A stretch of DNA of 64,000 nt from Sphingomonas sp. Leaf9. Lineage in GTDB: Bacteria > Pseudomonadota > Alphaproteobacteria > Sphingomonadales > Sphingomonadaceae. Where the stretch lies: NCBI RefSeq assembly GCF_001421355.1, contig NZ_LMKC01000002.1, positions 245,720 to 309,719 on the forward strand, given 5' to 3'. The translations under genes were made by a program, and so were the position numbers. Shown piece by piece: positions 9,004 through 17,939 of this stretch. How positions within the stretch are numbered: the stretch's first letter is position 1; the number at the start of each line of letters is the position of its first letter. Below the pieces are notes generated by a model, which was given only the letters and a program-made list of their open reading frames with translations, had not been told where the DNA came from and ran no database searches.

Positions 9004-10308
9004 TCAATCCTCCATGATCTGGCTGTGCGTCCGCGTATCGCGCATCCGCAGGTAGACGACCAGCGACACGGCGATCATCGCGGTCACATACCAATAGAAA
9101 CCGCGTTCGAAGCCGGCGTCCTTGAACTTCAGCGCGACGACCTCCGCCGTGCCGCCGAACAGGGTGTTGGCCAGCGCATAGGGCAGCGCCACGCCCAACG
9201 CGCGGATATGCGCCGGGAACAGCTCGGCCTTCACCACCGCGTTGATCGAGGTATAGCCGGTGACGATCACCAGCGCCCCCATCACCAGCAGCCCGGCGGT
9301 AACCGGATCGCGCGTCGTCTCCAGCGTGGAAAAGATCGGATAGGTGAACAGGACACCCGCCAGGCCGAAGGCGATCATCAACGGCTTGCGCCCGATCCGG
9401 TCGCTGAGCGCGCCGGCGACGGGTTGCAGCAGCATGAAGACGAACAGCGTGACGCCGTTGATCTGGCTGGCGACTTCCCGGCTGAACCCGGAGGTGTTGA
9501 CCAGGAATTTCTGCATGTAGATCGAGTAAGCGTAGAAGGCGAGCGTACCCCCCGCCGTCAGCAGCATGACGACGGCGGTCTCCTTGGGATGCTGGGTCAC
9601 CAGCTGGAGGAAGCCCGATTTGGGCGCGCCCGCCGCCTTGGCATTGGTGAAGCTGTGGCTTTCGGCGAGGCCGCGCCGGATCCAGAACACGACCACCGCC
9701 AGCACCGCGCCGATGGCGAACGGAATGCGCCAGCCCCATGCGTCGAGCTGCCCCTCGCTCATTGTCGATTGCAGCACGAGCAGGACGAGGATCGCGAGCA
9801 GCTGTCCCGAAATCAGCGTGACATATTGGAAGGACGAGAAGAAGCCGCGCCGGTCCTTGCCCGCCATTTCCGACAGATAGGTCGCGCTGGCGCCATATTC
9901 GCCGCCGACCGACAGCCCCTGCATCAGCCGGGCGACCGTCAGCAGGATCGGGGCGGCAATGCCGATCGTCTCGAATCCCGGCGTCAGCGCGATCATCAGC
10001 GATCCGGCGCACATGAGCGTGACTGAGATCGACAACCCCGCCTTGCGCCCGTGGCGGTCGGCATAGATGCCCATGATCCACGCGCCGATCGGCCGCATGA
10101 TGAACCCGACCGCGAACACGGCCGCGGTACCGAGCAGCTGCGCCGTCCGGTCGGTGCTGGGAAAGAAATGCGGCGCGAAATAGAGCGAGAAGGCCGCATA
10201 GACATACCAGTCGAACCATTCGACCAGATTGCCGGTGGACCCACCGATGATCGCCTTCAGGCGGGCGGCGCGGTCGGGGACCGCAGCGGAGGCTGGATGG
10301 CTGTTCAT
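9004..10308 (-). CDS. kgtP: Alpha-ketoglutarate permease-like MFS transporter
   Basis: The 434-residue protein aligns by eye with E. coli KgtP over its length: STGNLVEWFDWYVYAAFSLY, FAVGFIMRPIGAWIMG, RLMQGLSVGGEYGASATYLS and FFSSFQYVTLISGQLLA are nearly identical blocks. It is a metabolite:H+ symporter of the MHS family with about 12 membrane segments in the inner membrane. It should import 2-oxoglutarate or a similar dicarboxylate. The start ATG 10308 lies about 20 bases before the membrane-near residues. It is a single gene with no clear operon partner; the next gene on the same strand, gspN, begins about 65 bases upstream. Confidence 0.87.
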   Translation of the reverse strand: MNSHPASAAVPDRAARLKAIIGGSTGNLVEWFDWYVYAAFSLYFAPHFFPSTDRTAQLLGTAAVFAVGFIMRPIGAWIMGIYADRHGRKAGLSISVTLMCAGSLMIALTPGFETIGIAAPILLTVARLMQGLSVGGEYGASATYLSEMAGKDRRGFFSSFQYVTLISGQLLAILVLLVLQSTMSEGQLDAWGWRIPFAIGAVLAVVVFWIRRGLAESHSFTNAKAAGAPKSGFLQLVTQHPKETAVVMLLTAGGTLAFYAYSIYMQKFLVNTSGFSREVASQINGVTLFVFMLLQPVAGALSDRIGRKPLMIAFGLAGVLFTYPIFSTLETTRDPVTAGLLVMGALVIVTGYTSINAVVKAELFPAHIRALGVALPYALANTLFGGTAEVVALKFKDAGFERGFYWYVTAMIAVSLVVYLRMRDTRTHSQIMED

Positions 10309-10372
10309 GGCAAGGGGCTATCGCGTAGCGCCGGTCGCGCCAACCCCCGTGTCGACTGGTAGCGGTACCTTG

Positions 10373-11065
10373 TTAGAAGCTGCCCTGCACGCTCGCGCCG
10401 GCGGGCAGGCCGGTGAAGGGCAGCGTCGCGGCGCCGTCGCCGGTTAGCGCGAAACGCAGCGACCCATCCTCGTTGATCGTCGCATCCATCAGCGTCTTGC
10501 GCCGCTGATCGGCAGGGACGAGGCGCACACGGGTCTGGGTGCCGATATGCTCGGCGGTCAGCAGCATGGCAGGGGTCGGCGTGGCGACGTTGCCGGGCTT
10601 CGTCACGCAGCTGCCCGGATCGATCGCGATGCGGCCATCGGCCATGGCCGATCCGGCGATGGTCGACAGGACGGGCAGGTCGACCTGCCACGTCGAATCG
10701 CAGGCGAAGGGCAGATTGGGTTGCAGCGCGGCCAGCAGCGAGGCGTCGGCCGATCCGCTCACCCGGTCGAGCCGTACGCCGCCGGGACGCAGCAGCGCCT
10801 GCCCCCCCAGATCGGTATCGGCCCCGGTTGCGGTCCAGTCGACCGCCAGCCCCAGGCTGGTCAGGCTGCGCAAGGGCGCGAAATGCCATTCGAGACGGCT
10901 GCCGCCGGCAATGCCAACCTCGCCATTCCACACCGTGCCGCCGACGCCGCTGCGCCAGTCGGTATTGCCCGCGATCAGGCTGGCGGGGAGGGTGGCCACG
11001 ATCGCGACCGCGAACGAGGCTATGCCGAGGGCGGCGAAGCGGATACTACGCCGACGTGCCAGCAA
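10373..11065 (-). CDS. gspN: Type II secretion system protein N
   Basis: The product (230 residues from TTG 11065) has one N-terminal membrane segment and a long periplasmic part with GSRLEWHFAPLRSL, DTDLGGQALLRPGG and a conserved Cys region (NLPFACDSTW and DPGSCVT). This is the GspN pattern. GspN is an accessory inner-membrane T2SS protein of poorly known role. The start is uncertain. The reading frame is open past 11065, but the divergent gene begins at 11083, so TTG 11065 (RLLARRRSIRFAALG) is preferred. The gene faces a binding-protein-like gene and gspJ/gspK, which together form one piece of the T2SS. Confidence 0.72.
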   Translation of the reverse strand: MLARRRSIRFAALGIASFAVAIVATLPASLIAGNTDWRSGVGGTVWNGEVGIAGGSRLEWHFAPLRSLTSLGLAVDWTATGADTDLGGQALLRPGGVRLDRVSGSADASLLAALQPNLPFACDSTWQVDLPVLSTIAGSAMADGRIAIDPGSCVTKPGNVATPTPAMLLTAEHIGTQTRVRLVPADQRRKTLMDATINEDGSLRFALTGDGAATLPFTGLPAGASVQGSF

Positions 11066-11082
11066 CCTCGAAGGACTCGATA

Positions 11083-12096
11083 ATGCGATCGCGGCGCTCG
11101 ACGCTTCACTTGCTGCGCGATGCGGTGCTGCTGTCGTCGGTGGCATCGGTCGCGTCCCCCCTGATGGCTGCGAAACGGGCCAAGCGCTCCGCCGCGTTGC
11201 TGGTTCCGCTGACCGGAGACCGCGCGGCGCTGGGGCTTAGCATACGCAATGCGGCGATGCTTGCGCAAACCGATGCGGGCGCGATCACGGTGATCGATAC
11301 CGGCGGCACGGCAGCAGGCGCGGCGAATGCGGCGCGGGCGGCGGTGAAGCGCGGGGTGGCGATGCTGCTGGGGCCGTTGTCGGCGGCGGAGACGCGCGCG
11401 GTGGCGGCGGCGGTCAGCGTGCCGGTCGTGGCGCTGACCAACGATGCAGCGGCGCGGGGCGGATCGGCGTTCGTGTTCGGGATTACGCCCGCACAGGCGA
11501 CGGCGGCGATCCTGAGCTACGCCCGGTCGCGCGGCGTGCGTCGGATCGTGGCGGTCGATGACGGGACGCCGTGGTCGCAGGCATCGGTCGCGGCGGCGCG
11601 GGCGAGCGAGGCCGATCTGGGGCTGACCATCGTGCCGGTGACCGGGGCGACGATCCCGCCGGGCGTCGAGGGCGATGCGGCGTTCGTGCCCGGAACGGCA
11701 GTGGCGATCGCGCCGGTGCTCAGGAACCGGGGGATGCAGTTGCTGGCGACGATGCAGACGCTCGACTATCGCCCAGACGCGCTGACCGCGCTGGAGGGGG
11801 CGTGGATCGCCAGCCCCGATCCGGCGAAGTTCGCGAGCTTCGCCACCGCCTATGCCGCGCGCAATGGCGGGCGGCCCGGTGCCATCGCGGCGCTGGGCAA
11901 CGATGCCGCGCTGATCGCCAAGGCGCTGCGCGACAGCGACCAGATGACGCGCGAAGGCGTGTTGCGCGAGGCCGGGTTCGACGGCGTGACCGGGCCGGTG
12001 CGGTTCCGGTCGGACGGCAGCTGCGCGCGCGACTTTGCGATCCTGGTGCCGACCAACGGCGTGTACGAGAAGGTGGCGGAGAGCCGCGGGGCATGA
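11083..12096 (+). CDS. Periplasmic-binding-protein-fold protein, penicillin-binding-protein-activator-like
   Basis: The 337-residue product has a signal-like N-terminus and a type 1 periplasmic-binding-protein fold, as shown by AALLVPLTGDRAALGLSIRN, AAVKRGVAMLLGPLSAAETR and VVALTNDAAARGGSAFVFGI. Bacterial homologues are annotated as LpoA-type penicillin-binding-protein activators or ABC solute-binding proteins. It is translationally coupled to gspJ through an ATGA overlap at 12093, which suggests a role in secretion or in clearing cell wall for secretion. ATG 11083 follows AAGGACT, and the start is only 17 bases from the divergent gspN start. The ligand is unknown. Confidence 0.75.
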   Translation: MRSRRSTLHLLRDAVLLSSVASVASPLMAAKRAKRSAALLVPLTGDRAALGLSIRNAAMLAQTDAGAITVIDTGGTAAGAANAARAAVKRGVAMLLGPLSAAETRAVAAAVSVPVVALTNDAAARGGSAFVFGITPAQATAAILSYARSRGVRRIVAVDDGTPWSQASVAAARASEADLGLTIVPVTGATIPPGVEGDAAFVPGTAVAIAPVLRNRGMQLLATMQTLDYRPDALTALEGAWIASPDPAKFASFATAYAARNGGRPGAIAALGNDAALIAKALRDSDQMTREGVLREAGFDGVTGPVRFRSDGSCARDFAILVPTNGVYEKVAESRGA

Positions 12097-12626
12097 CGCG
12101 CGCGCGTGCCGGGGAGGGTGGCTTCACCCTGCTCGAACTGATGATCTCGCTCGGCCTGTTCGCGCTGATCGCGGTGGCGGGGCTGGCGCTGGTCGACAGC
12201 GTGATCGGGGTGGATGGGCGCACCGAGGCGCGGCTGGACCGGGTGGCCGATCTGCAGCGCGCGATGGTGGTGATCTCGTCCGACCTCGACCAGATCGCGC
12301 CGGGGCCAATGGGTGGCGACGCGGCGGGCGTCCGGTTCCGGCGCAGTGCACCGGGGCTGGGCGGGCCGTCGATCGGGGTCGGATACCGCGTCGCCGAGGG
12401 GCAGTTGCAGCGGGTGGTCGATGGTCGCGCGCAGCTGGTGCTGGATCAGGTCGCGGCGGCGCGCTGGCGCTATTTCGACGGCGGCTGGCGCGACAGCTGG
12501 CCGCCGGCACCCGACCGCGCGCTCGACTGGCCGCGCGCGGTGGTGGTGGAGTTGCAGGTTGGGGGTCCGGGCGGGGGGAACCTGCGCCGGGTCGTGACGC
12601 TGCCGATCGCGGCGAAGACGACATGA
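12093..12626 (+). CDS. gspJ: Type II secretion minor pseudopilin J
   Basis: The 177-residue protein begins with a prepilin leader cleaved after Gly10, giving mature FTLLELMISLGLFALIAVAG with the usual Glu+5. The rest matches GspJ: short segments such as VVISSDLDQIAPGPMG and WRYFDGGWRDSWPP. GspJ sits at the tip of the T2SS pseudopilus with GspI and GspK. The start is placed at 12093 because it overlaps the stop of the preceding gene. It overlaps gspK by an ATGA at its own end. Confidence 0.86.
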   Translation: MTRARAGEGGFTLLELMISLGLFALIAVAGLALVDSVIGVDGRTEARLDRVADLQRAMVVISSDLDQIAPGPMGGDAAGVRFRRSAPGLGGPSIGVGYRVAEGQLQRVVDGRAQLVLDQVAAARWRYFDGGWRDSWPPAPDRALDWPRAVVVELQVGGPGGGNLRRVVTLPIAAKTT

Positions 12627-13504
12627 GCGGGCGGGTGCCGGAGCGCGAGCAGGGCATGATCCTCGTCAACGTGCTGATGTTCGTGGCGATCGCCAGCGGG
12701 CTGGTCCTGCTGATGATCAGCCGCGAGGAAGTGGCGCTCGACCGGTCGATCCGCTCGCGGGAGGCGTCGCGGGCACTGGCGATCGTGCGCGGTGGCGAGC
12801 TGTCGGCGCTGTCGGCGCTGCAACGCGACGCGCGGGTGGCGCCGGAGGCGGACTATCCGGGCGAACCGTGGGGCGCGATCAGCGAGAACGGCATTGCGAT
12901 CGAGGGCGGCAGCTTCGACCTGGCGATTGCCGATGCCGAGGGGCGCTTCAACGTCAATTCGGTGCGGCGCGATCTGGACCCGATCCCGCAGCTGCTGTTC
13001 CTGCGTATCGCCAAGGCGGCGGGGATCGAGGAGGAGAAGGCGGTCGCCGCCATCGCGCTGATCCGCGACCGCGGTCCGGTGCAGGATCTGCGGCCGCTGG
13101 CGGTGTTCCTGCCACCCGAGCAGGCGCAGCTGCTGGCGCGAATGGTGACCGCGCTGCCGGGCGATACCGCGATCAACCTGAACGCGGCGACGCCCGAATT
13201 GATGGCGGTGCTGTTCGAACCGGACAAGGCCCAGCGGCTGATCGCGATCCGCAACCGGCAGGGCTATCTGTCGAAGGACGACCTGTCGCGCGAGGATGTG
13301 ACGATGCCCGGCGGCACGCGGTTCAAGTCCGACCATTTCTGGGTCCGCACCCGCGCAACCATCGGCGGCACGGCGCAGCAGGGCGCGACGCTGATCCAGC
13401 GGGTCGAGCGGAAGGAGGGTGCGCAGAGCGTGCCGGTGGCGGTGCCGGTGGAGCGCTGGCGCAATGCGGCCATTCCGCCCGAAGCACCTGATTTCACAGG
13501 CTGA
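12623..13504 (+). CDS. gspK: Type II secretion minor pseudopilin K
   Basis: The 293-residue protein has the GspK N-terminus, cleaved after Gly11: MILVNVLMFVAIASGLVLLM. Like many GspK proteins, it lacks the Glu+5 of other pseudopilins (Asn16 is at that place). The body has the helical ALxLRDGR-like and INLNAATPELMAVLF segments that mark the GspK alpha domain. GspK caps the pseudopilus and needs the prepilin peptidase GspO, which is not in the window. The gene ends about 5 bases before a CCAAAGTTCAC repeat. Confidence 0.86.
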   Translation: MSGRVPEREQGMILVNVLMFVAIASGLVLLMISREEVALDRSIRSREASRALAIVRGGELSALSALQRDARVAPEADYPGEPWGAISENGIAIEGGSFDLAIADAEGRFNVNSVRRDLDPIPQLLFLRIAKAAGIEEEKAVAAIALIRDRGPVQDLRPLAVFLPPEQAQLLARMVTALPGDTAINLNAATPELMAVLFEPDKAQRLIAIRNRQGYLSKDDLSREDVTMPGGTRFKSDHFWVRTRATIGGTAQQGATLIQRVERKEGAQSVPVAVPVERWRNAAIPPEAPDFTG

Positions 13505-13509
13505 ATCGG

Positions 13510-13560
13510 CCAAAGTTCACTAAGTTCACACTTGCCGCGTTTTGCGCGCGTTGTGTTGGG
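13510..13560. repeat. CCAAAGTTCAC repeat, copy 1
   Basis: CCAAAGTTCACTAAGTTCAC begins a block of about 50 bases that recurs at 25640-25692 with the same order of GCGTTTTGCGC and GTTGG. Both copies lie just past the end of a gene. The repeat contains AAGTTCAC twice in tandem. Confidence 0.65.
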
Positions 13561-13726
13561 GTGGTGCGGCGGTGTCAAGGAGCGGGGCGACGGGCGACCA
13601 GCGAGGATGGTCGCAGGCTCGGCGGCTGTAGGAAAGCGGGATTGGCTCAATACAATGGTTAGCTGTCGGCTTTCACCGGAGCGGAAAGCTAGAAAGCGAG
13701 CGGTAGCGGTGATAGCTCCCAGCTTG

Positions 13727-13969
13727 ATGACGAGAGACGATCTCATTGAGCAGATGAAGTTGGAAGGCATCCCCCTCCACATGCTTAGCGCGCAAACGTC
13801 TGTGCCCTCCGGATGCTTTGGGATTCGGGAAGGGAACGGTGCGTGGGAGACTTTCTACGCGGAGCGTGGGCTCGAAACCGGGCTGTCGATTTTCTCGACG
13901 GAGGATGCCGCCTGTAACGCGTTGCTCGACGAAATGCGGGAATATGCGATCGTCTCGGGCTACATCTGA
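13727..13969 (+). CDS. Small orphan protein resembling toxin-immunity proteins
   Basis: The 80-residue product (MTRDDLIEQMKLEGIPLHML...) is acidic at its N-terminus and carries ETFYAERGLETGLSIFSTED and AACNALLDEM. This pattern recalls small immunity proteins found beside polymorphic toxins, but I recognise no named family and no toxin gene is seen next to it. ATG 13727 is chosen because the longer upstream frame has no coding character. The 13561-13726 stretch before it has no gene. The region is less GC-rich than its neighbours and may be foreign. Confidence that it is a gene is moderate; the function is a guess. Confidence 0.55.
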   Translation: MTRDDLIEQMKLEGIPLHMLSAQTSVPSGCFGIREGNGAWETFYAERGLETGLSIFSTEDAACNALLDEMREYAIVSGYI

Positions 13970-14054
13970 AGTTGAGGGCCGGAGTGGCCGCTGTGGAAAT
14001 GCGTGTGCATGGCGGGTGGCGTTCATAACCAGGCGATAACCGCCACGAAATCGC

Positions 14055-14438
14055 TCAATACCCGATCCACGCATTCTCGATATGACGCGGAGCCGTGCGC
14101 GGCGCGAGGAGGATGACGTCGATCCGCATGTCGCAGCCCTCCGCATAGGTTGGGGCGAGCAACTCCGCCGCTGCTGCCACCCGCGCCAACCGGCGTTCGT
14201 CGATGGCGTGGTCGAGGTCGGCGGCGGTGGCGCGCGTTTTAACCTCGACGAAGGCAACGATGTTCCCGCGCCTTGCAATCAGGTCGACCTCGCCCGCTTT
14301 CGTCCGCACGCGGCGCGCGAGGATGCGCCAGCCTTTCAGCCGTAGCCACCAGCCGGCGATGCGTTCGCCCCGGCGGCCGGCATCGTCGGCGGCGATGCGC
14401 GAGGCACGCGAACGGGGGCGGGGTGGGCGGGCGAGCAT
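14055..14438 (-). CDS. yraN: YraN family nuclease-like protein (UPF0102)
   Basis: The 127-residue protein carries the YraN/UPF0102 core: GRRGERIAGWWLRLKGWRIL, then RRVRTKAGEVDLIARRG and IVAFVEVKTRATAADL. The GEVDLIA...VAFVEVKTR motif is the restriction-endonuclease-like site of the family. No biological role is proven; it may act in DNA uptake or repair. The start at ATG 14438 leaves 35 bases to the stop of the next upstream gene on the same strand, the PHB-depolymerase-like gene, so they may share a transcript. Confidence 0.85.
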   Translation of the reverse strand: MLARPPRPRSRASRIAADDAGRRGERIAGWWLRLKGWRILARRVRTKAGEVDLIARRGNIVAFVEVKTRATAADLDHAIDERRLARVAAAAELLAPTYAEGCDMRIDVILLAPRTAPRHIENAWIGY

Positions 14439-14473
14439 GACCCTGTGTGCCGCCCGGCCGCCCGCCCGGCAAG

Positions 14474-15520
14474 TCAGCGCATCAGGCCGGCGGTGCGCAG
14501 GGCATGTTCGATCGTCGCCTGCACCCCGGTCGGTGCCGCTGCCGGAGCAGGGGAAACGGGTGCGGGACGGGCGGGCGGCGATACTTCGGCGTCGAGCGCG
14601 GGCGCGACCAGGCTCCAGCCGCGCGCGATCTCCAGCGTGCTCGACAGGCCGACATCGAGCATGAACGGCCCCGCCGCGCCGATGCCGCTCGCCGGATCGA
14701 CCGGCACGCCGTGGCCCATGCCGGCGATGCGCCATTCCTCGACCAGCGCATGACCCCGTGCATCGCACCATGCGCGGTGCGACCAGTTCGGGCCCTTGCC
14801 GGCCTGCTGCGGTTCGGTGGGCAGGGCGTGGACGGCACGCCACTGGCGGACCAGCGCGTCGCTGTTGGCAAGGACGACGGTCGCATCGGCGGTGCCGTGC
14901 CAGATGGCGACGCGCGGGATGGCCGAGGCGGGGGCGATGGCGAGCGTGTCGGTGGCGGCGGCGCCGTGCATCCGCTCCAGCGCGGCGCGGACGCCGATCG
15001 CGGTGCCATAGGGCAGGCCGCCGATGATCGCCCCGGCGGCAAAGCGTTCGGGCCAGGTCGCCAGCATCACCGCGGTCATCGCGCCGCCCGCCGACAGGCC
15101 GGTGATGAACACCCGTGCCGGATCGATCGCGTGGGCCGCCACCACCTGATCGATCATCGCCGCGATCGATTCGGCTTCCCCGCCGTGGCGGCCGATATCG
15201 GCGGCCTCGAACCAGTTGAAGCACAGATTGGCGTTGTTCGCGCGGCGCTGTTCGGGGAACAGCACGGCGAACCCCTCACGGTCGGCCAGCGTCGACCAGC
15301 CGGTGCCGTGATCATAGACCGCCGCGTCCTGCGTACAGCCGTGCAGCGCCACGACCAGCGCGGCACCGGGCCGCAGGTCGGCGGGAATATGGACCCGCGC
15401 GCGCAGATTGCCGGGATCGGGCGTAAAGCCGGTCAGGTCGTGCAGCCGGTCGGGCACATGCGCCGGGCCGACGCCCTGCATCCGCGACAGGTTCGCAATG
15501 GTAGTGGAGAGCGACACCAT
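14474..15520 (-). CDS. PHB-depolymerase-family esterase
   Basis: The 348-residue protein has the alpha/beta-hydrolase nucleophile elbow GLSAGG (near residue 144), the preceding oxyanion motif LHGCTQDAAVYD and PEQRRANNANLCFNWF, which are typical of the LpqC/PHB depolymerase group. It should hydrolyse an ester, possibly a polyhydroxyalkanoate or an acetyl ester. No signal peptide is seen, so it may be cytosolic. The C-terminus is proline-rich before a last helix (ATIEHALRTAGLMR). It is probably cotranscribed with yraN. A phasin-like gene lies 3 kb away, but no direct link is shown. Confidence 0.82.
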   Translation of the reverse strand: MVSLSTTIANLSRMQGVGPAHVPDRLHDLTGFTPDPGNLRARVHIPADLRPGAALVVALHGCTQDAAVYDHGTGWSTLADREGFAVLFPEQRRANNANLCFNWFEAADIGRHGGEAESIAAMIDQVVAAHAIDPARVFITGLSAGGAMTAVMLATWPERFAAGAIIGGLPYGTAIGVRAALERMHGAAATDTLAIAPASAIPRVAIWHGTADATVVLANSDALVRQWRAVHALPTEPQQAGKGPNWSHRAWCDARGHALVEEWRIAGMGHGVPVDPASGIGAAGPFMLDVGLSSTLEIARGWSLVAPALDAEVSPPARPAPVSPAPAAAPTGVQATIEHALRTAGLMR

Positions 15521-15685
15521 GATTCCGGTTCCTTCCGCGCGGTATCGGTGGATACCATGGGAAGGATATGGCGGCTATGCTGCAATGCACAATGGCCCGG
15601 ACACGGAAAGTGGCGACGCCGGGTAGCACCCGCCGCCGTCAAACCGCTGAAATCAATGGGGATGCCGTTTGCGGCAAACATCCAA

Positions 15686-15762
15686 TGGTCGGGGAGAGAG
15701 GATTCGAACCTCCGGCCCCTGCCTCCCGAAGGCAGTGCTCTACCAGGCTGAGCTACTCCCCG
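15686..15762 (-). tRNA. tRNA-Pro(CGG)
   Basis: A complete 77-base cloverleaf is read leftward. The acceptor stem CGGGGAG pairs with CTCCCCG, the D-arm AGCTCAGCCTGGTAGAGC is standard, the anticodon stem CTGCC/GGCAG holds the loop TTCGGGA with anticodon CGG, and GGTTCGAATCC forms the T-arm. The CCA end is encoded. The gene lies alone between the esterase gene and lepA. Confidence 0.93.
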
Positions 15763-15925
15763 ACGGAGTATCGACCGGGCCGTTTGGGGCCATGCCGTTG
15801 CTTGGAGGCGCGCCTATAGCGGGCGGTTTCGGGGTCCGCAAGCGGGATTCGTATGCCCGCCTGTTTGGCTTTGGCGGGGAAGCTGCTAGGGGCGCTTGCA
15901 TCCTACTCTTTCCGAATGTGTGACC

Positions 15926-17734
15926 GTGGCCACTCCGCTCGACAAACTGCGTAATTTCTCGATCATCGCCCATATCGACCATGGCAAGTCGACGCTGGCC
16001 GACCGGCTGATCCAGCGTACCGGCGGCCTCGCCGAGCGCGAGATGTCGGCGCAGGTGCTCGACAACATGGACATCGAAAAGGAACGCGGCATCACCATCA
16101 AGGCGCAGACCGTGCGCCTGGAATGGAAGGGCCATGTCCTGAACCTGATGGACACGCCGGGGCATGTCGACTTCGCCTATGAAGTGTCGCGCAGCCTTGC
16201 GGCGTGCGAGGGCGCGCTGCTGGTGGTCGATGCGGCGCAGGGGGTCGAGGCGCAGACGCTGGCCAACGTCTATCAATCGATCGAGCATGACCATGAGATC
16301 ATCCCGGTCATCAACAAGATCGACCTGCCCGCTGCCGAGCCGGAACGGGTGAAGACCGAGATCGAGGACCTGATCGGCCTCGATACCGCGCATGCCGTGC
16401 TGGCCTCGGCGAAGGCGGGGATCGGGATCGACGAGATCCTCGACGCGATCGTCGAGCATATCCCGGCGCCCAAGGGCGATGCGGGCGCGCCGCTGAAGGC
16501 GATGCTGGTCGACAGCTGGTACGACCCGTATCTGGGCGTCGTCATCCTGATCCGGGTGATCGACGGATCGATCCGCAAGGGCCAGCAGATCAAGTTCATG
16601 AACGCCGACACGACGCACCTGGTCGACCGGGTGGGGGCGTTCCGGCCGAAGATCGAGCAACTGCCCGACCTGGGTCCAGGCGAGATCGGCTTCATCACCG
16701 CGCAGATCAAGGAAGTGGCGCAGACGATGGTCGGCGACACGATCACCGACGCCAAGCGCCCGACCGCCGAACCGCTGCCCGGATTCAAGGAAGTGCAGTC
16801 GGTGGTGTTCTGCGGCCTGTTCCCGGTCGATGCCGCCGATTTCGACAAGCTGCGCGAATCGATCAGCAAGCTGCGGCTGAACGACGCGAGCTTCACGTTC
16901 GAGATGGAAAGCTCGGCGGCGCTAGGCTTCGGCTTCCGCTGCGGGTTCCTCGGGCTGCTGCATCTGGAGATCATCCAGGAGCGGCTGACGCGCGAATATG
17001 ACCTCGACCTTATCACCACCGCGCCGTCGGTGGTGTACCAGATCGAGTTGACCCATCCCGATCCGGCCGGCATCACGCAGATCGACCTGCACAATCCGGC
17101 CGACATGCCCGACGTCAACAAGATCAAGACGATCAGCGAGCCGTGGATTCAGGCGACGATCTATGTCCCCGACGAATATCTGGGCGGCATCCTGAAGCTG
17201 TGTCAGGACCGGCGCGGTATCCAGATGAACCTGACCTATGTCGGCGGGCGTGCGCAGGCGGTGTACGAATTGCCGCTGAACGAAGTCGTGTTCGATTTCT
17301 ATGACCGGCTGAAGTCGCTGTCGAAGGGCTATGCCAGCTTCGACTACGAGCAGATCGGCTATCGCGAGGGTGATCTGGTCAAGATGAGCATCCTCGTCAA
17401 CGAGGAGCCGGTCGATGCGCTGTCGATGATCGTCCACCGCGGTACTGCCGAGACGCGTGGGCGCGGCATGGTCGAGCGGTTGAAGGAACTGATCCCGCGC
17501 CACCTGTTCAAGATTCCGATCCAGGCGGCGATCGGCGGCAAGGTGATTGCGCGCGAGACGATCAGCGCGATGCGCAAGGACGTGACCGCCAAATGCTATG
17601 GCGGCGACGCCAGCCGCAAGCGCAAGCTGCTGGACAAGCAGAAGAAGGGCAAGGCGAAGATGCGCGAATACGGATCGGTCAGCATCCCGCAGGAGGCGTT
17701 CATCGCTGCGCTGCGCATGGGCGACGACAACTAA
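15926..17734 (+). CDS. lepA: Elongation factor 4 (LepA)
   Basis: The 602-residue protein is LepA, a translational GTPase that acts on stalled or biogenesis-stage ribosomes. The G motifs are clear: [14 protein letters not shown] (G1), [14 protein letters not shown] (G3) and NKIDLP (G4), and the ERGITIK switch follows. The C-terminus [20 protein letters not shown] is the typical LepA end. The start is GTG 15926 ([12 protein letters not shown]), matching the usual LepA N-terminus; GTG 15920 and an upstream TTG are less likely. A strong terminator follows at 17772. Confidence 0.94.
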   Translation: MATPLDKLRNFSIIAHIDHGKSTLADRLIQRTGGLAEREMSAQVLDNMDIEKERGITIKAQTVRLEWKGHVLNLMDTPGHVDFAYEVSRSLAACEGALLVVDAAQGVEAQTLANVYQSIEHDHEIIPVINKIDLPAAEPERVKTEIEDLIGLDTAHAVLASAKAGIGIDEILDAIVEHIPAPKGDAGAPLKAMLVDSWYDPYLGVVILIRVIDGSIRKGQQIKFMNADTTHLVDRVGAFRPKIEQLPDLGPGEIGFITAQIKEVAQTMVGDTITDAKRPTAEPLPGFKEVQSVVFCGLFPVDAADFDKLRESISKLRLNDASFTFEMESSAALGFGFRCGFLGLLHLEIIQERLTREYDLDLITTAPSVVYQIELTHPDPAGITQIDLHNPADMPDVNKIKTISEPWIQATIYVPDEYLGGILKLCQDRRGIQMNLTYVGGRAQAVYELPLNEVVFDFYDRLKSLSKGYASFDYEQIGYREGDLVKMSILVNEEPVDALSMIVHRGTAETRGRGMVERLKELIPRHLFKIPIQAAIGGKVIARETISAMRKDVTAKCYGGDASRKRKLLDKQKKGKAKMREYGSVSIPQEAFIAALRMGDDN

Positions 17735-17771
17735 GGCGCGCGGCCCGCGGGCCGCGCCGTTTCCGCATGCA

Positions 17772-17808
17772 AAAAGGGCCGGCGCTGTGGCAGCGCCGGC
17801 CCTTTTTT
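17772..17808. terminator. Strong intrinsic terminator after lepA
   Basis: AAAAGGGCCGGCGCTG, a TGG loop and CAGCGCCGGCCCTTTT form a perfect hairpin, with T runs on both strands. It can end lepA and also the small gene that runs towards it. Confidence 0.92.
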
Positions 17809-17828
17809 AGCTTGGCGGGATCAGATCG

Positions 17829-17939
17829 TCAGAGGACGTTCATCACCATCTGAACGGTGAGCGCGACACCGGCCCATCCCAGCGCGGCCAGACCAGCGAG
17901 GGTCGCGATCGTCGTACGTCCCGAATACTTGCTATGCAT
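17829..17939 (-). CDS. 36-residue single-span membrane protein
   Basis: The small product (MHSKYSGRTTIATLAGLAAL then GWAGVALTVQMVMNVL) has a positively charged N-terminus and one membrane segment rich in Gly and Ala. It should sit in the inner membrane with its N-terminus inside. An AGGAGGG sequence is about 12 bases upstream, with a second AGAGG nearer the ATG. It faces lepA and shares its terminator. No function is known. Its length and clean ribosome binding site make it a likely real small gene. The gap 17940-18347 should hold its promoter. Confidence 0.62.
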   Translation of the reverse strand: MHSKYSGRTTIATLAGLAALGWAGVALTVQMVMNVL

